64,000 nt of DNA, from contig NZ_JBBORC010000001.1 of assembly GCF_038004425.1 (NCBI RefSeq), positions 158,501 through 222,500 of the forward strand. Reading direction: 5' to 3'. The position numbers and the translations under genes are program-made. The notes below the pieces were generated by a model that was not told where the DNA came from, did no database searches, and worked only from the letters and a program-made list of their open reading frames with translations. Of the stretch, positions 44,546 to 52,603 are shown piece after piece. The DNA comes from Solibacillus sp. FSL W7-1464 (lineage in GTDB: Bacteria; Bacillota; Bacilli; Bacillales_A; Planococcaceae). How positions within the stretch are numbered: position 1 is the first letter of the stretch; each line of letters opens with the position of its first letter.

Positions 44546-44584
44546 TTCCCTCATCCTCTCAAATCTCTTTGCTTATACTGAAAT

Positions 44585-44609
44585 TTACCCTTGAGGAATA
44601 TTTGTAAAC
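44585..44609 (-). promoter_or_regulatory. Sigma-B promoter of stress protein copy 1
   Basis: On the minus strand GTTTAC, 13 bp, GGGTAA. It has a perfect -10 and five of six -35 bases, with spacing in the sigma-B range. Confidence 0.85.
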
Positions 44610-44650
44610 ATGAGGAAACAGGTGGAAGAACTCTTCATTTATGATTGAAC

Positions 44651-44690
44651 AAAAAAGAAAGCCAACCCGATAAATCAGGAAGACTTTCTG
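44651..44690 (-). terminator. Terminator after stress protein copy 2
   Basis: On the minus strand AGAAAG...CTTTCT with an inner CCTGAT/ATCGGG stem, followed by TTTTTT. Confidence 0.75.
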
Positions 44691-44698
44691 CTGTTTTA

Positions 44699-45151
44699 CT
44701 ATAATAGTGTTGTCCCGCGAGTAGTTTCATCTACCATAATTAAAATTTTACCGGATTCAAATTGTTCGTTGTAGCGTGTCGCCTCATCTTCGGGAATCCC
44801 CATACCAATAAGGGCACCCGTCAAGCCGCCGACACCTGCACCAGCCGCCGCGCCTGTAATACCCGCCACAATCGGACCTGCTGCTACAATCGGACCGATA
44901 CCTGGAATCGCCAATGCGCCAAGACCTGCAAGAACGCCGCCAATTCCGCCTAATGCACCGCCCGCAGCCGCGCCTGTAGCTGCACCTTCAGCAACGTTGG
45001 CACCTGTTTCATCGGAAATCGTATCAACATCCGATCGGCTTTTACTGATAACTGAAATATCTTCAGAACGGTAACCTTGTCGTTTTAGATCTTCAATTGC
45101 ATCGATTGCCTCTGCTTCTGAATCATAATATCCCACAATATGTTTTACCAT
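44699..45151 (-). CDS. General stress protein, YflT domain (17M-like), copy 2
   Basis: A 150-residue paralogue of the neighbouring gene with the same layout: KHIVGYYDSEAEAIDAIEDL, SVISKSRSDVDTISDETGAN, the Gly/Ala-rich stretch, and GMGIPEDEATRYNEQFESGKILIMV. The two proteins are clearly similar over their full length, which indicates tandem duplication. Each kept its own sigma-B promoter and terminator. The longer frame starts at 45184, but GAGGAGG 9 bp before the ATG at 45151 fixes the start. Role: general stress response, mechanism unknown. Confidence 0.85.
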   Translation of the reverse strand: MVKHIVGYYDSEAEAIDAIEDLKRQGYRSEDISVISKSRSDVDTISDETGANVAEGAATGAAAGGALGGIGGVLAGLGALAIPGIGPIVAAGPIVAGITGAAAGAGVGGLTGALIGMGIPEDEATRYNEQFESGKILIMVDETTRGTTLL

Positions 45152-45191
45152 TTCTATCATCCTCCTCATCTGAATGTTGCACAATGTAAAT

Positions 45192-45216
45192 TTACCCGCG
45201 TCATTTGATTATAAAC
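45192..45216 (-). promoter_or_regulatory. Sigma-B promoter of stress protein copy 2
   Basis: On the minus strand GTTTAT, 13 bp, GGGTAA, nearly identical to the copy 1 promoter in sequence and spacing. Confidence 0.85.
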
Positions 45217-45260
45217 ATTGCACGTCAAAACAGATGCTGATTGGAGGGGAACCGGAGACA

Positions 45261-45623
45261 TCAGGATAAATATAAGTTTGCCAACCCGAAGCCGGCAAAG
45301 GCAAATGACAGGCCGACCGTATATGTGAGTAAAGAATAGAGTACAAATTGCATCGACTGTTTTGCATGGACAAGTGTCAGGCTTTCCAATTTGAAAGTAG
45401 AAAATGTAGTGAAAGCACCTAAAAATCCGATACTCAAAATGAGATTTACATTTGCATGAATATGCATATTAACTAAAAAACCCAGTGCAAATGAGCCGAA
45501 CACATTTACCGTAAAAGTGCCGAAGTGAACAAATCGGTTTTTATGATTGAGCCGCTTGGAAATGACAGCGCGCAAAATGGCACCGAAAAATCCGCCAACC
45601 GCCACTAACAAGAAATTGATCAT
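45261..45623 (-). CDS. crcB: Fluoride channel FluC/CrcB, second subunit
   Basis: A 120-residue, four-helix membrane protein. The family motifs are GGFFGAILRAVISK, TVNVFGSFALGF and the pore block GFLGAFTTFSTFKLES with its two key phenylalanines. FluC proteins form dual-topology dimers that let F- leave the cell. This copy overlaps the end of the upstream paralogue by 4 bp, so both are translated together under the fluoride riboswitch. Pairs like this can form heterodimers. Confidence 0.93.
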   Translation of the reverse strand: MINFLLVAVGGFFGAILRAVISKRLNHKNRFVHFGTFTVNVFGSFALGFLVNMHIHANVNLILSIGFLGAFTTFSTFKLESLTLVHAKQSMQFVLYSLLTYTVGLSFAFAGFGLANLYLS

Positions 45624-46021
45624 ACAGGTTCCTCTCTTTCCGAAAAGCCTTTCCCGATTTTCATGCCAAACCCAACAAATAGTAATCCGAAGATGGCGCT
45701 AATAAAAATATAGAGGATGGCTGAAAAATAAAAGTGGTGCTGCAGCAGCTGGATAACCTCGACACTAACTGTGGAAAAGGTTGTAAACGAGCCGATTAAG
45801 CCTGTTTTAAATGCTGAAAGATAGTAAGGATTTTTTATTAGTTTTAGTTCAAGACCGGAAGAGAGCATCCCTAATAGAAAGCAGCCTGCCAAATTTACTG
45901 CAACCGTTGCAAAAGGGAAGACAGCTGTATCGTTTGTTAAGAAGAGCAAGGAAACGCTATATCTTAATGCTGCTCCAATAGCACCGCCGATTCCTATTAA
46001 AATCATTTGCAAATTAGTCAA
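45620..46021 (-). CDS. crcB: Fluoride channel FluC/CrcB, first subunit
   Basis: A 133-residue, four-helix FluC protein with GGAIGAALRYSVSLL, AVNLAGCFLLGM and GLIGSFTTFSTVSVEV. It differs clearly from its partner, as in two-gene fluC operons that build heterodimers. TTG at 46021 directly abuts AAGGGGG, so the TTG at 46012 (9 bp spacing) or the ATG at 46006 may be the real start. A fluoride riboswitch with terminator lies immediately upstream. Confidence 0.93.
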   Translation of the reverse strand: MTNLQMILIGIGGAIGAALRYSVSLLFLTNDTAVFPFATVAVNLAGCFLLGMLSSGLELKLIKNPYYLSAFKTGLIGSFTTFSTVSVEVIQLLQHHFYFSAILYIFISAIFGLLFVGFGMKIGKGFSEREEPV

Positions 46022-46029
46022 CCCCCTTA

Positions 46030-46113
46030 AATAAAACAGACTCCCGCCAGTTCATCAAACTGACAGGAGTCATTCGTCTATAGGCGATTATGGGCGAACG
46101 TTATCGCCTATCA
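46030..46113 (-). ncRNA. Fluoride riboswitch (crcB motif) with terminator
   Basis: On the minus strand the aptamer carries TAGGCGATAACGTTCGCC, then ATAATCGCCTATAGACGAATG and ACTCCTG, matching the crcB-motif core (GGCGAUxxxGUUCGCC ... AUGACUCCU). The ACTCCTG end also pairs into a terminator: GACTCCTGTCAGTT with AACTGGCGGGAGTC, followed by TGTTTTATTT. Fluoride binding should prevent the terminator and switch on the fluC pair. Confidence 0.92.
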
Positions 46114-46285
46114 TGTTCTATTTACTACATTAGTTTATCAATTAATGGTAAGTCAAGATGCTCGAAAAAAACGCTCTGCACTTTTGTCAATGAGTATCAC
46201 AGACTATGCCTGAATCTCTTTAGCAAGAGGAGACAAATTGTTCATTCCCCGTTATTCTTAAATAATGGAAACAGGAGGAATAAAT

Positions 46286-46909
46286 GTGCAACCTTTAATT
46301 CATGGAATCCTATTGGCATTTGGCTTAATTTTGCCATTAGGTGTTCAAAACGTATTTATTTTTAATCAAGGCGCAACACACAGGAAATTTACGAAAGCAT
46401 TGCCTGCAATTGTAACAGCAGGCATCTGTGATACGATTTTAATTTATTTGGCGGTTGCGGGAGTATCGGTAATAGTCTTCAGTTTTGAATGGTTGAAAAT
46501 TGCACTTTTTTTAGCAGGGTTCTTTTTCTTGGCATATATGGGATGGGTAATCTGGAAAGATAATCCTACGATAGATACGAAACGGGAAAAAAAAGAATTT
46601 TCAGCTCGACGCCAAATAACATTTGCTGCATCCGTGTCGCTACTTAACCCGCATGCTATTTTAGATACAATCGGGGTAATCGGAACAAGTTCATTAGCTT
46701 ATACAGGTTATGAGAAATGGATGTTTACAGTGGCTTGTATAATCGTATCGTGGATCTGGTTTCTGTCGCTTGCCATTGTCGGAAGAAAGATTGGACAAAT
46801 TGACGAGAACGGGAAATTTTTAAATTATCTTAATAAAGTATCTGCAGTCATCATTTGGATAATGGCGCTGTATATGGGCTATCAGTTTTATGCATTGATT
46901 GGTGAATAG
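46286..46909 (+). CDS. LysE/ArgO-family amino acid exporter
   Basis: A 207-residue protein with about six helices. HGILLAFGLILPLGVQNVFIFNQG at the N-terminus, SLLNPHAILDTIGVIG in the middle and NYLNKVSAVIIWIMALYMGY at the end match LysE/ArgO/YggA exporters of basic amino acids. The frame starts at ATG 46265, but AGGAGG at 46274 lies 7 bp before GTG 46286, which is the better start. The actual substrate is not certain. Confidence 0.88.
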   Translation: MQPLIHGILLAFGLILPLGVQNVFIFNQGATHRKFTKALPAIVTAGICDTILIYLAVAGVSVIVFSFEWLKIALFLAGFFFLAYMGWVIWKDNPTIDTKREKKEFSARRQITFAASVSLLNPHAILDTIGVIGTSSLAYTGYEKWMFTVACIIVSWIWFLSLAIVGRKIGQIDENGKFLNYLNKVSAVIIWIMALYMGYQFYALIGE

Positions 46910-47180
46910 GAAAGACGACCGAGCCATTACCAGGCCGAAGATATCGATTAATATTACGCTAGGGAAATTATACTCTTTACCGGAATGCTATAAATGCATC
47001 TATAAACTCAGAAACCAACAATTCCTCAAAACGTAGAAAACATAAAGAAATTAAATTGACCTGATGATAGTTTCACTTTTAGAAATTGGAGGAAGTGAAG
47101 AAGGTTTTTAAGCAAGTGAAGAAAACAAATAAAAAAAGAAACGCCGCTCACTTTGGCCAGGTTATCAAAAAGGGGATGGT
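46910..47180. other. Gap with a 32-codon frame coupled to the next gene
   Basis: A short forward frame from TTG 47082 (LEEVKKVFKQVKK...) runs to a TGA that overlaps the ATG at 47181 (ATGA). It may be a leader peptide or the remnant of a basic protein. No other gene or motif was seen. Confidence 0.35.
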
Positions 47181-47702
47181 ATGAATGCAGTTTTTATGCT
47201 GATTGCCATGCTTATTCTATTGGCATCCTTTGTAATATGGGGAGTATCCTTCTTTTATAAAGAGCATTTTATTGTTCATGAGATGATGAATGCCCTTGCT
47301 GCTGCAGGGGTAAGTGTATGCTTTGGAATCGGGTTCATTGGGCTGGTATTTGGGATAAAGAACTGGTTTGGAAAAATGATGGGCGCAGTTAGTGCAATAA
47401 TCATGATTGGAGTCGGTTACTCTTTTGCAGAAACATCAGCACTCCTTTATAAAGACAAAGTGGCTTATGAAAATCAAGACTTTGAAGAGATGGTTGCCTT
47501 ACCGATAGGCGAGGAATATGAACCGCCCGACTACGGTCTGCCAAAACTGATGAAGCTTGAGTTTGAAAAACTGACAATCGATGTGTATAATTTGGAAATT
47601 CTCCGGAGAGATTACGAAGCAAATTGGAAAGGGAAACCGCTTGAAATAGTGTATCTGCCAAACAGCCGTTTTGCGGTAAGTGTAAAAGAATATGTAGAAT
47701 AA
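47181..47702 (+). CDS. Hypothetical three-helix membrane protein
   Basis: A 173-residue protein with three predicted membrane helices (about residues 3-24, 38-60 and 66-86) and a soluble C-terminal half of about 85 residues. The soluble part is acidic at its beginning (GEEYEPPDYG). No motif or family was recognised. GGGGATGGT precedes the ATG, and an upstream 32-codon frame overlaps the start. Single gene, followed by a terminator. Confidence 0.6.
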   Translation: MNAVFMLIAMLILLASFVIWGVSFFYKEHFIVHEMMNALAAAGVSVCFGIGFIGLVFGIKNWFGKMMGAVSAIIMIGVGYSFAETSALLYKDKVAYENQDFEEMVALPIGEEYEPPDYGLPKLMKLEFEKLTIDVYNLEILRRDYEANWKGKPLEIVYLPNSRFAVSVKEYVE

Positions 47703-47733
47703 ACGGTTAGTCATATTGGCTATAAGAAACAAC

Positions 47734-47773
47734 TCGGAAAACAAGGGAATTTTATGTTTTTCGAGCTTTTTTA
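47734..47773 (+). terminator. Intrinsic terminator
   Basis: CTCGGAAAAC pairs with GTTTTTCGAG, followed by CTTTTTT. Confidence 0.8.
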
Positions 47774-48055
47774 ATGTATGGAAAAGAGTGGGGTTCTTGT
47801 AGCCCTAAAGAACGACTTAGACCGAGAAGGCAAATAATTGCGTTAAATTATGTTAAAATATTTAATGGAGCTATTTAACTTACGCTCACAACTATCTGCG
47901 CGGTAAAAAAATCATTTCTTTTTTTGTTTCTGAATTGAAGGGATCAATTGCAGATGATTACCCGTAACCGCCCTTTCCCTTATAAAGATCCATCCGCCAC
48001 TAATAAAAGTTCCATTGAAACAAAAGAAGTATAAGTACAGAAAGGATTTGATTGA
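47774..48055. other. Leader region of the NCS1 permease
   Basis: 280 bp without a gene that I can support. It contains a weak hairpin (GTTCTT/AAGAAC near 47800) and a 26-codon frame at 47954-48034 (MITRNRPFPYKD...) that has GAAGGGA upstream but no known relatives. No purine or TPP riboswitch consensus is present. Confidence 0.35.
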
Positions 48056-49471
48056 ATGAGATCTGATATTACTGCAGATCAGAATTTAAGAGAACGTGAC
48101 TTATATCAAGAAGAAGCAACGAGTGACTATACGTTTGACCGAGTACCGCGTGAAGAGCGCAAAATGGGCTGGTTAAGTATCACGAATATTACATTTGGCA
48201 TTGCGACTGCCATCTTCTATTTCCAGATGGGAAGCGTTATGGCACTACAGTTCGGCGCGGTCAATGCGATTATATCGGCTGGCTATGCCATCATTGTTGC
48301 AGGTATCCTTGGAAGTATCATTGTTTATTTATCGGCTAAGTCCGGCATGAACGTCAACTTATTATCCCGCGGAGGATTCGGTTATATCGGAGCCTCATTA
48401 ACCTCATTAATTTACGCATCAAACTTTATTATGTATTGTGCATTTGAAGGTATGATTTTAGTCGCTGCAGTTCATGCATTTTTCCCGGCTATTCCAATCT
48501 GGCTTTTAATTGTAATCTTTGGTTCCTTAGTAATTCCGTTAAACTGGTTTGGCATTAAACAATTGGACAAACTTCAAAAATGGTCATTGCCGATTTTTGG
48601 ATTATTCCTCATTACCGCCATTGTTATTGCTATTAATACCCCATCACTAAACCCCGGAAATTTCTGGACCTATATGCCTGAAGGTGTTCAAATAGGCGGT
48701 ACGGCATTGCTGTTATGTATCGGAATGCAACACGGCATCATGGGGCTTACGGCTTTGATTGCCTCGGATTATGCACGTTTCCTGAAACCGAAAGACTTGA
48801 AAATCGGTTCTATTGCCATCGGTTTTATTCCGCAAATCTTCTGTTTTGGTGTAATGGGCGGGCTTGGCATTTGGTTCGGCGTAAAGTTTTCTGAAGCTAA
48901 TCCCGGTGTTTATATCGTGACATTGTTAGGATTTGGTGGTGTGGTATTCACGGTACTGACGCAGGTCCGTATTAATATAACGAATATTTATAGTAGCTCA
49001 CTTTCTCTCTCGAACTTTTTTGAAAACATGTTTGGTTTCACACCAGGCCGTCGTTTTTGGGTTGTAGTAGGTGGTGTCGCGGCGATGATCTTAATGCTTG
49101 GGGGTATTGTCGATCATCTTCAGATTGCGATGACCTTCCAAGGTGTAGCACTGATGAGCTGGGCAGCCGTTCTCGTCACGGAAGCACTCGTTCTCAAAAA
49201 ATGGCTGAAAATAGGCCCACGCTATTACGAATCCAGACAGGAAAACCTGTTTAAATGGAATCCGGTTGGTGTCATTGCTTTGATTGTCCCAACTGTAATC
49301 GGCACAATTGCAGCGCTCGGATATATGGGCACTTTCCTGCAAAATACTGCTGCCTTTTTCGCAGCGCTTATGGCAGCAATTCTGACTGTCATTTTAGGGT
49401 TGACGACAAAAGGGCGTTACTATAGCAAGAAAGAAGCGAACGATATTCCGAAAGAGGATTGGATCGCTTAA
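48056..49471 (+). CDS. NCS1-family nucleobase/cytosine permease
   Basis: A 471-residue, 12-helix permease of the NCS1 family (cytosine, purines, uracil, allantoin, hydantoin). The typical blocks are YTFDRVPREERKMGW before helix 1, FYFQMGSVMALQFGA, LSRGGFGYIGASL, PLNWFGIKQLDKLQKW and IASDYARFLKPKD. The arrangement is closest to CodB/YxlA-type cytosine or purine permeases, but no deaminase or hydantoinase gene is adjacent, so the substrate is open. GAAAGGATTTG precedes the ATG. The gene is a single unit with a terminator. Confidence 0.88.
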   Translation: MRSDITADQNLRERDLYQEEATSDYTFDRVPREERKMGWLSITNITFGIATAIFYFQMGSVMALQFGAVNAIISAGYAIIVAGILGSIIVYLSAKSGMNVNLLSRGGFGYIGASLTSLIYASNFIMYCAFEGMILVAAVHAFFPAIPIWLLIVIFGSLVIPLNWFGIKQLDKLQKWSLPIFGLFLITAIVIAINTPSLNPGNFWTYMPEGVQIGGTALLLCIGMQHGIMGLTALIASDYARFLKPKDLKIGSIAIGFIPQIFCFGVMGGLGIWFGVKFSEANPGVYIVTLLGFGGVVFTVLTQVRINITNIYSSSLSLSNFFENMFGFTPGRRFWVVVGGVAAMILMLGGIVDHLQIAMTFQGVALMSWAAVLVTEALVLKKWLKIGPRYYESRQENLFKWNPVGVIALIVPTVIGTIAALGYMGTFLQNTAAFFAALMAAILTVILGLTTKGRYYSKKEANDIPKEDWIA

Positions 49472-49477
49472 AAATAT

Positions 49478-49513
49478 AAACCGCACTTCCGTTTTAGTGG
49501 AAGTGCGGTTTTT
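49478..49513 (+). terminator. Terminator of the NCS1 permease gene
   Basis: AAACCGCACTTCC and GGAAGTGCGGTTT form a 13-bp stem followed by TTT. Confidence 0.9.
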
Positions 49514-49682
49514 AATTGTTGGAAGATGGGGAAAATAAAATGTTAAAACTTTATCATTTCTTCTTCAGAAAAGTACCAAATTATACTTGTTATAGGGGAG
49601 TTTAATATATACATTGTATTTAGAGTTATAGTAAAATAATACTATGGAAACTGTAGAGATAAATTGAAAGCGGGTCGTTTTT

Positions 49683-50630
49683 ATGGAGATTGTTGTAGGG
49701 GGTATAGTAATCGGCCTAATCATATTATGTATACATCTGTACAAGGTAAAATCGAAGTTGCAACAAAAAATTGATTTAATTGATCCAATGATTAAAACGA
49801 CTGAAGGCATTCGGGATATTTTATATTACTGCGAAGTCTATCCGAAACTAAAGTATCTTTATTTAAGCCCAAATATTAATAATATTTTAGGACCGCTTAT
49901 GCTGGAAGATCATTTGAGAAATCCGGATAAAATTTTTGAGATTGTTCACCCGGATGACTGCCAAATTATAAGAATGAAGCAGATGGGAGCCCTTAACTTT
50001 GATGAGCCGATAACGGTAAGATTTCAAAACCACTTAGGACAGTATATCTGGTTTGAAGAATATGCGACACCTGTGTACAAAGACGGCAGAGTAATCGCGG
50101 TACAAGGCGTTTACAGAAACGTTCATAGTCATCATATTTTACAGGAGCAGCTGAAATACAAATCGACTCATGACGGATTGACAGGTTTATATAATCGGGA
50201 GTATTTCCAATTAAAAAAGAAAGAATATAATGAACTGGCAATCCCTATGTCCGTCATTATCGCAGACTTAGATGATTTAAAAGAAGTTAATGATCAATAT
50301 GGACATCAAATGGGTGACCGTTTAATTATTGCCGCAGCTGATTGTTTGAAAAAAATGGCCGATGAAGAAATGATTGTTGCAAGAATAGGCGGGGACGAAT
50401 TCATCGTAATGAGCCCAAACAAAAATGTTTTGGAAGTCGAACAATATATAGAAAAAGTGTACTTGGGAATGGAACAATTTTCAAAAGATTTACCATTTTC
50501 GCCTATTCGAATTTCAATCGGCTATGAGTATTCACCTTCTTCCTATGGCATCATGAGACAACTGTTTAGTAAGGCTGATCAGAAAATGTATAAAAATAAA
50601 AAGATGAAAAAGATGTTTATCGGAAGCTGA
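49683..50630 (+). CDS. Diguanylate cyclase with PAS domain
   Basis: A 315-residue protein with one N-terminal membrane helix (about 2-22), a PAS fold (about 35-150; YLSPNINNILG, HPDDCQII, VQGVYRNV) and a GGDEF domain (about 155-312; STHDGLTGLYNREYF, ADLDDLKEVNDQYGH, RIGGDEF). The intact GGDEF signature predicts synthesis of c-di-GMP from two GTP. The inhibitory I-site RxxD is absent nine residues before the signature (DEEM there), so product inhibition is not expected. No EAL domain or partner is nearby. Confidence 0.9.
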   Translation: MEIVVGGIVIGLIILCIHLYKVKSKLQQKIDLIDPMIKTTEGIRDILYYCEVYPKLKYLYLSPNINNILGPLMLEDHLRNPDKIFEIVHPDDCQIIRMKQMGALNFDEPITVRFQNHLGQYIWFEEYATPVYKDGRVIAVQGVYRNVHSHHILQEQLKYKSTHDGLTGLYNREYFQLKKKEYNELAIPMSVIIADLDDLKEVNDQYGHQMGDRLIIAAADCLKKMADEEMIVARIGGDEFIVMSPNKNVLEVEQYIEKVYLGMEQFSKDLPFSPIRISIGYEYSPSSYGIMRQLFSKADQKMYKNKKMKKMFIGS

Positions 50631-50664
50631 AAGGCTATTCGATGAACATCTCATCTATTCGTAG

Positions 50665-50696
50665 ACTAACCTCGCCATGAGGTTAGTTTTTATTTT
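50665..50696 (+). terminator. Terminator of the diguanylate cyclase gene
   Basis: ACTAACCTC pairs with GAGGTTAGT, followed by TTTTATTTT. Confidence 0.88.
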
Positions 50697-50733
50697 GGGT
50701 AAAGCCACATGCTGTTTGGGCTCAAGAATCCCG

Positions 50734-51345
50734 TTATTTCTTTTGTTTCCCCACAAACTCCAATGAATAAATATGGGTTTGGGATAGAGCGATGACTTCT
50801 TCAATAAAATCTTCTTTGGATTCTTTAAAATTGCTGTTGATCCAATTTTGAATGAGTCCGTAAAATCCGTATGCAGCATATCGTTTAAAGTATTCCATGT
50901 TTACCGGAATATTATTGATGGTCTGGAATATGAACTGCTCTTCGTATATTTTTAATATCGATTGAGGAAATTTTGTATGTAAGCCTGTTAATGTATCATC
51001 GTATGTAATCAGTTCAAAAAAATTACGGTTCTCGTATATGTAGGAAATAATATTAAAAGAAGGGGCATTCAGTTTTGTCGTATATACTTTTTGTCCGGGT
51101 ATGTATGGCTTTCCAACGGACTCTTCCAATCCTGCAAGCATTGTTTCAAGTAACTCTTCTGCCAGCTGATATTTGTCCTGATAATGCACGTAAAATGTAC
51201 TGCGATTGTAGGAAGCGTGATCGACAATATCCTTTACGGAAATGGCATGATAACCTTTCTTTTTAATCAGATCGATTAACGCTAGTTTAAAATGGTCTTT
51301 TGTACGACTTTTTCGCTTGGATGTATCCATTTGGTTATTTTCCAT
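50734..51345 (-). CDS. TetR-family transcriptional regulator
   Basis: A 203-residue regulator. The N-terminal TetR helix-turn-helix (about 15-60) reads LALIDLIKKKGYHAISVKDIV then ASYNRSTFYVHYQDKYQLAEE. The C-terminal ligand domain is helical, of the TetR_C_8-like type found in DhaS and relatives. GGAGGGATTGTC precedes the ATG. It is divergent from the SDR gene across 199 bp that contain an AATTGT/ACAATT dyad, so it probably controls that gene and itself. Confidence 0.87.
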   Translation of the reverse strand: MENNQMDTSKRKSRTKDHFKLALIDLIKKKGYHAISVKDIVDHASYNRSTFYVHYQDKYQLAEELLETMLAGLEESVGKPYIPGQKVYTTKLNAPSFNIISYIYENRNFFELITYDDTLTGLHTKFPQSILKIYEEQFIFQTINNIPVNMEYFKRYAAYGFYGLIQNWINSNFKESKEDFIEEVIALSQTHIYSLEFVGKQKK

Positions 51346-51437
51346 GACAATCCCTCCGTGTTAAAAAAGACAGAATGATAATAAGTGTCTACTAATTATA
51401 CATTTTACAATATTCTACTGATTGTTGTATTTGTAGA

Positions 51438-51450
51438 AATTGTTACAATT
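51438..51450. promoter_or_regulatory. Candidate TetR-regulator operator
   Basis: AATTGT-T-ACAATT is a perfect dyad in the gap between the divergent tetR-like and SDR genes. Confidence 0.45.
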
Positions 51451-51544
51451 GAGTAGTAAACAATGTTGCATATTCTTTTAGTTTGAATAAATTTAACTTT
51501 AATGTGCATCATTTCTATAGATCATTATACTGGAGGAATAAAAG

Positions 51545-52282
51545 ATGGGTAAATTACAAAGTAAAGTAGCAGTCATCACTGGCGGTGCATCAGGTATTGG
51601 TGCAGCAACAGCAAAATTATTTGTCTCTGAAGGTGCTAAAGTCGTACTAGTTGATTTAAATGAAGAAAAAGGTAAAGCTTTCGAAGCGGAATTGAAAGCG
51701 CTTAACGCGGAAGCATTATTTGTTAAAGCAAATATTACAAGTGAAGAAGAAGTAGCAAATATATTTAAACAGACAATTGAAGCATTTGGCAAAGTAGATA
51801 TTGTATTTAACAATGCAGGCATCGGCCGTGTTTTCCCTTCACATGAATTGGAATATTCGGAGTGGCGCAATACAGTCAATGTCGACTTAGATGGTGTTTT
51901 CCTGGTAGCGCGTGAAGCAATCCGTGAAATGCTGAAGTCTGGTGGAGGTTCAATCATCAACACCGCTTCAATGTACGGATGGGTTGGTTCACCTGGATCG
52001 GCAGCATACAATGCGGCAAAAGGTGGCGTAATTAACCTGACACGCTCACTTGCACTTGAATATGCAGAGCAGAATATTCGCGTGAATTCACTATGCCCGG
52101 GATTCATTGACACACCGATTATCCCTATAGAAAGCAAACAGGCATTAGCTTCGATGACACCGATGAAACGTCTTGGACAAGCAGAAGAAATGGCAAAAGC
52201 CGTATTATTTATGGCAAGTGACGATTCTTCATTCATGACAGGCAACAGCTTAACGGTTGATGGTGGATATACAGCTCAATAA
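51545..52282 (+). CDS. Short-chain dehydrogenase/reductase
   Basis: Classical SDR of 245 residues. ITGGASGIGAATAK near residue 10, LVDLNEE (Asp for NAD), NNAGIGRV near 87, the Ser in NTASMYG near 140 and YNAAKGG near 154 are all present, and it ends in LTVDGGYTAQ. The divergent TetR gene suggests induction by the substrate or a related compound. The reaction is unknown. GGAGGAATAAAAG precedes the ATG. A terminator and then repeat array B follow. Confidence 0.87.
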   Translation: MGKLQSKVAVITGGASGIGAATAKLFVSEGAKVVLVDLNEEKGKAFEAELKALNAEALFVKANITSEEEVANIFKQTIEAFGKVDIVFNNAGIGRVFPSHELEYSEWRNTVNVDLDGVFLVAREAIREMLKSGGGSIINTASMYGWVGSPGSAAYNAAKGGVINLTRSLALEYAEQNIRVNSLCPGFIDTPIIPIESKQALASMTPMKRLGQAEEMAKAVLFMASDDSSFMTGNSLTVDGGYTAQ

Positions 52283-52296
52283 TTTCTGATTTTAAG

Positions 52297-52325
52297 CGCA
52301 CTTTCAATTTGGAAGTGCGTTTTTT
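52297..52325 (+). terminator. Terminator of the SDR gene
   Basis: CGCACTTTC pairs with GGAAGTGCG, followed by TTTTTT. Confidence 0.9.
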
Positions 52326-52341
52326 ATGCGTGGGTAGTTTT

Positions 52342-52513
52342 TATTAGAACAGTTGCGCGGGATATTAGAAAAAGTGTTGTCGATATTAGCTAATCATAAA
52401 CGGATATTCGAACAAAGCGGACTCTTATTAGAACAATGAAAAGATATATTAGAACATCGGCGTTTTATTAGAACAAATAAAAATATATTAGAACAATTCC
52501 ATATATATTAGAA
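52342..52513 (-). repeat. Array B: nine TATTAGAAC-type units at 19-21 bp spacing
   Basis: On the plus strand the cores TTAGAA (within TATTAGAAC) begin at 52344, 52365, 52386, 52407, 52428, 52449, 52468, 52488 and 52508. The unit at 52386 is TTAGCT and that at 52407 is TTCGAA. Distances are 21, 21, 21, 21, 21, 19, 20 and 20 bp. It is the reverse complement of the unit in array A, with the same number of copies and the same period. No reading frame or terminator explains it. Confidence 0.85.
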
Positions 52514-52603
52514 AATCGAATGCATTTAAATTCCTGCTAACCGCAAATAACTATTTCTGTTAGAATAAATTTACAGTAAATTCTAACAATTCAGGGGGAT
52601 AAT

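Noticed and set aside
51499..52245. 248-codon minus-strand ORF opposite the SDR gene
   Set aside because: It is the mirror of a gene with regular codon use, has no ribosome site and shows no family features; the plus-strand SDR is complete.
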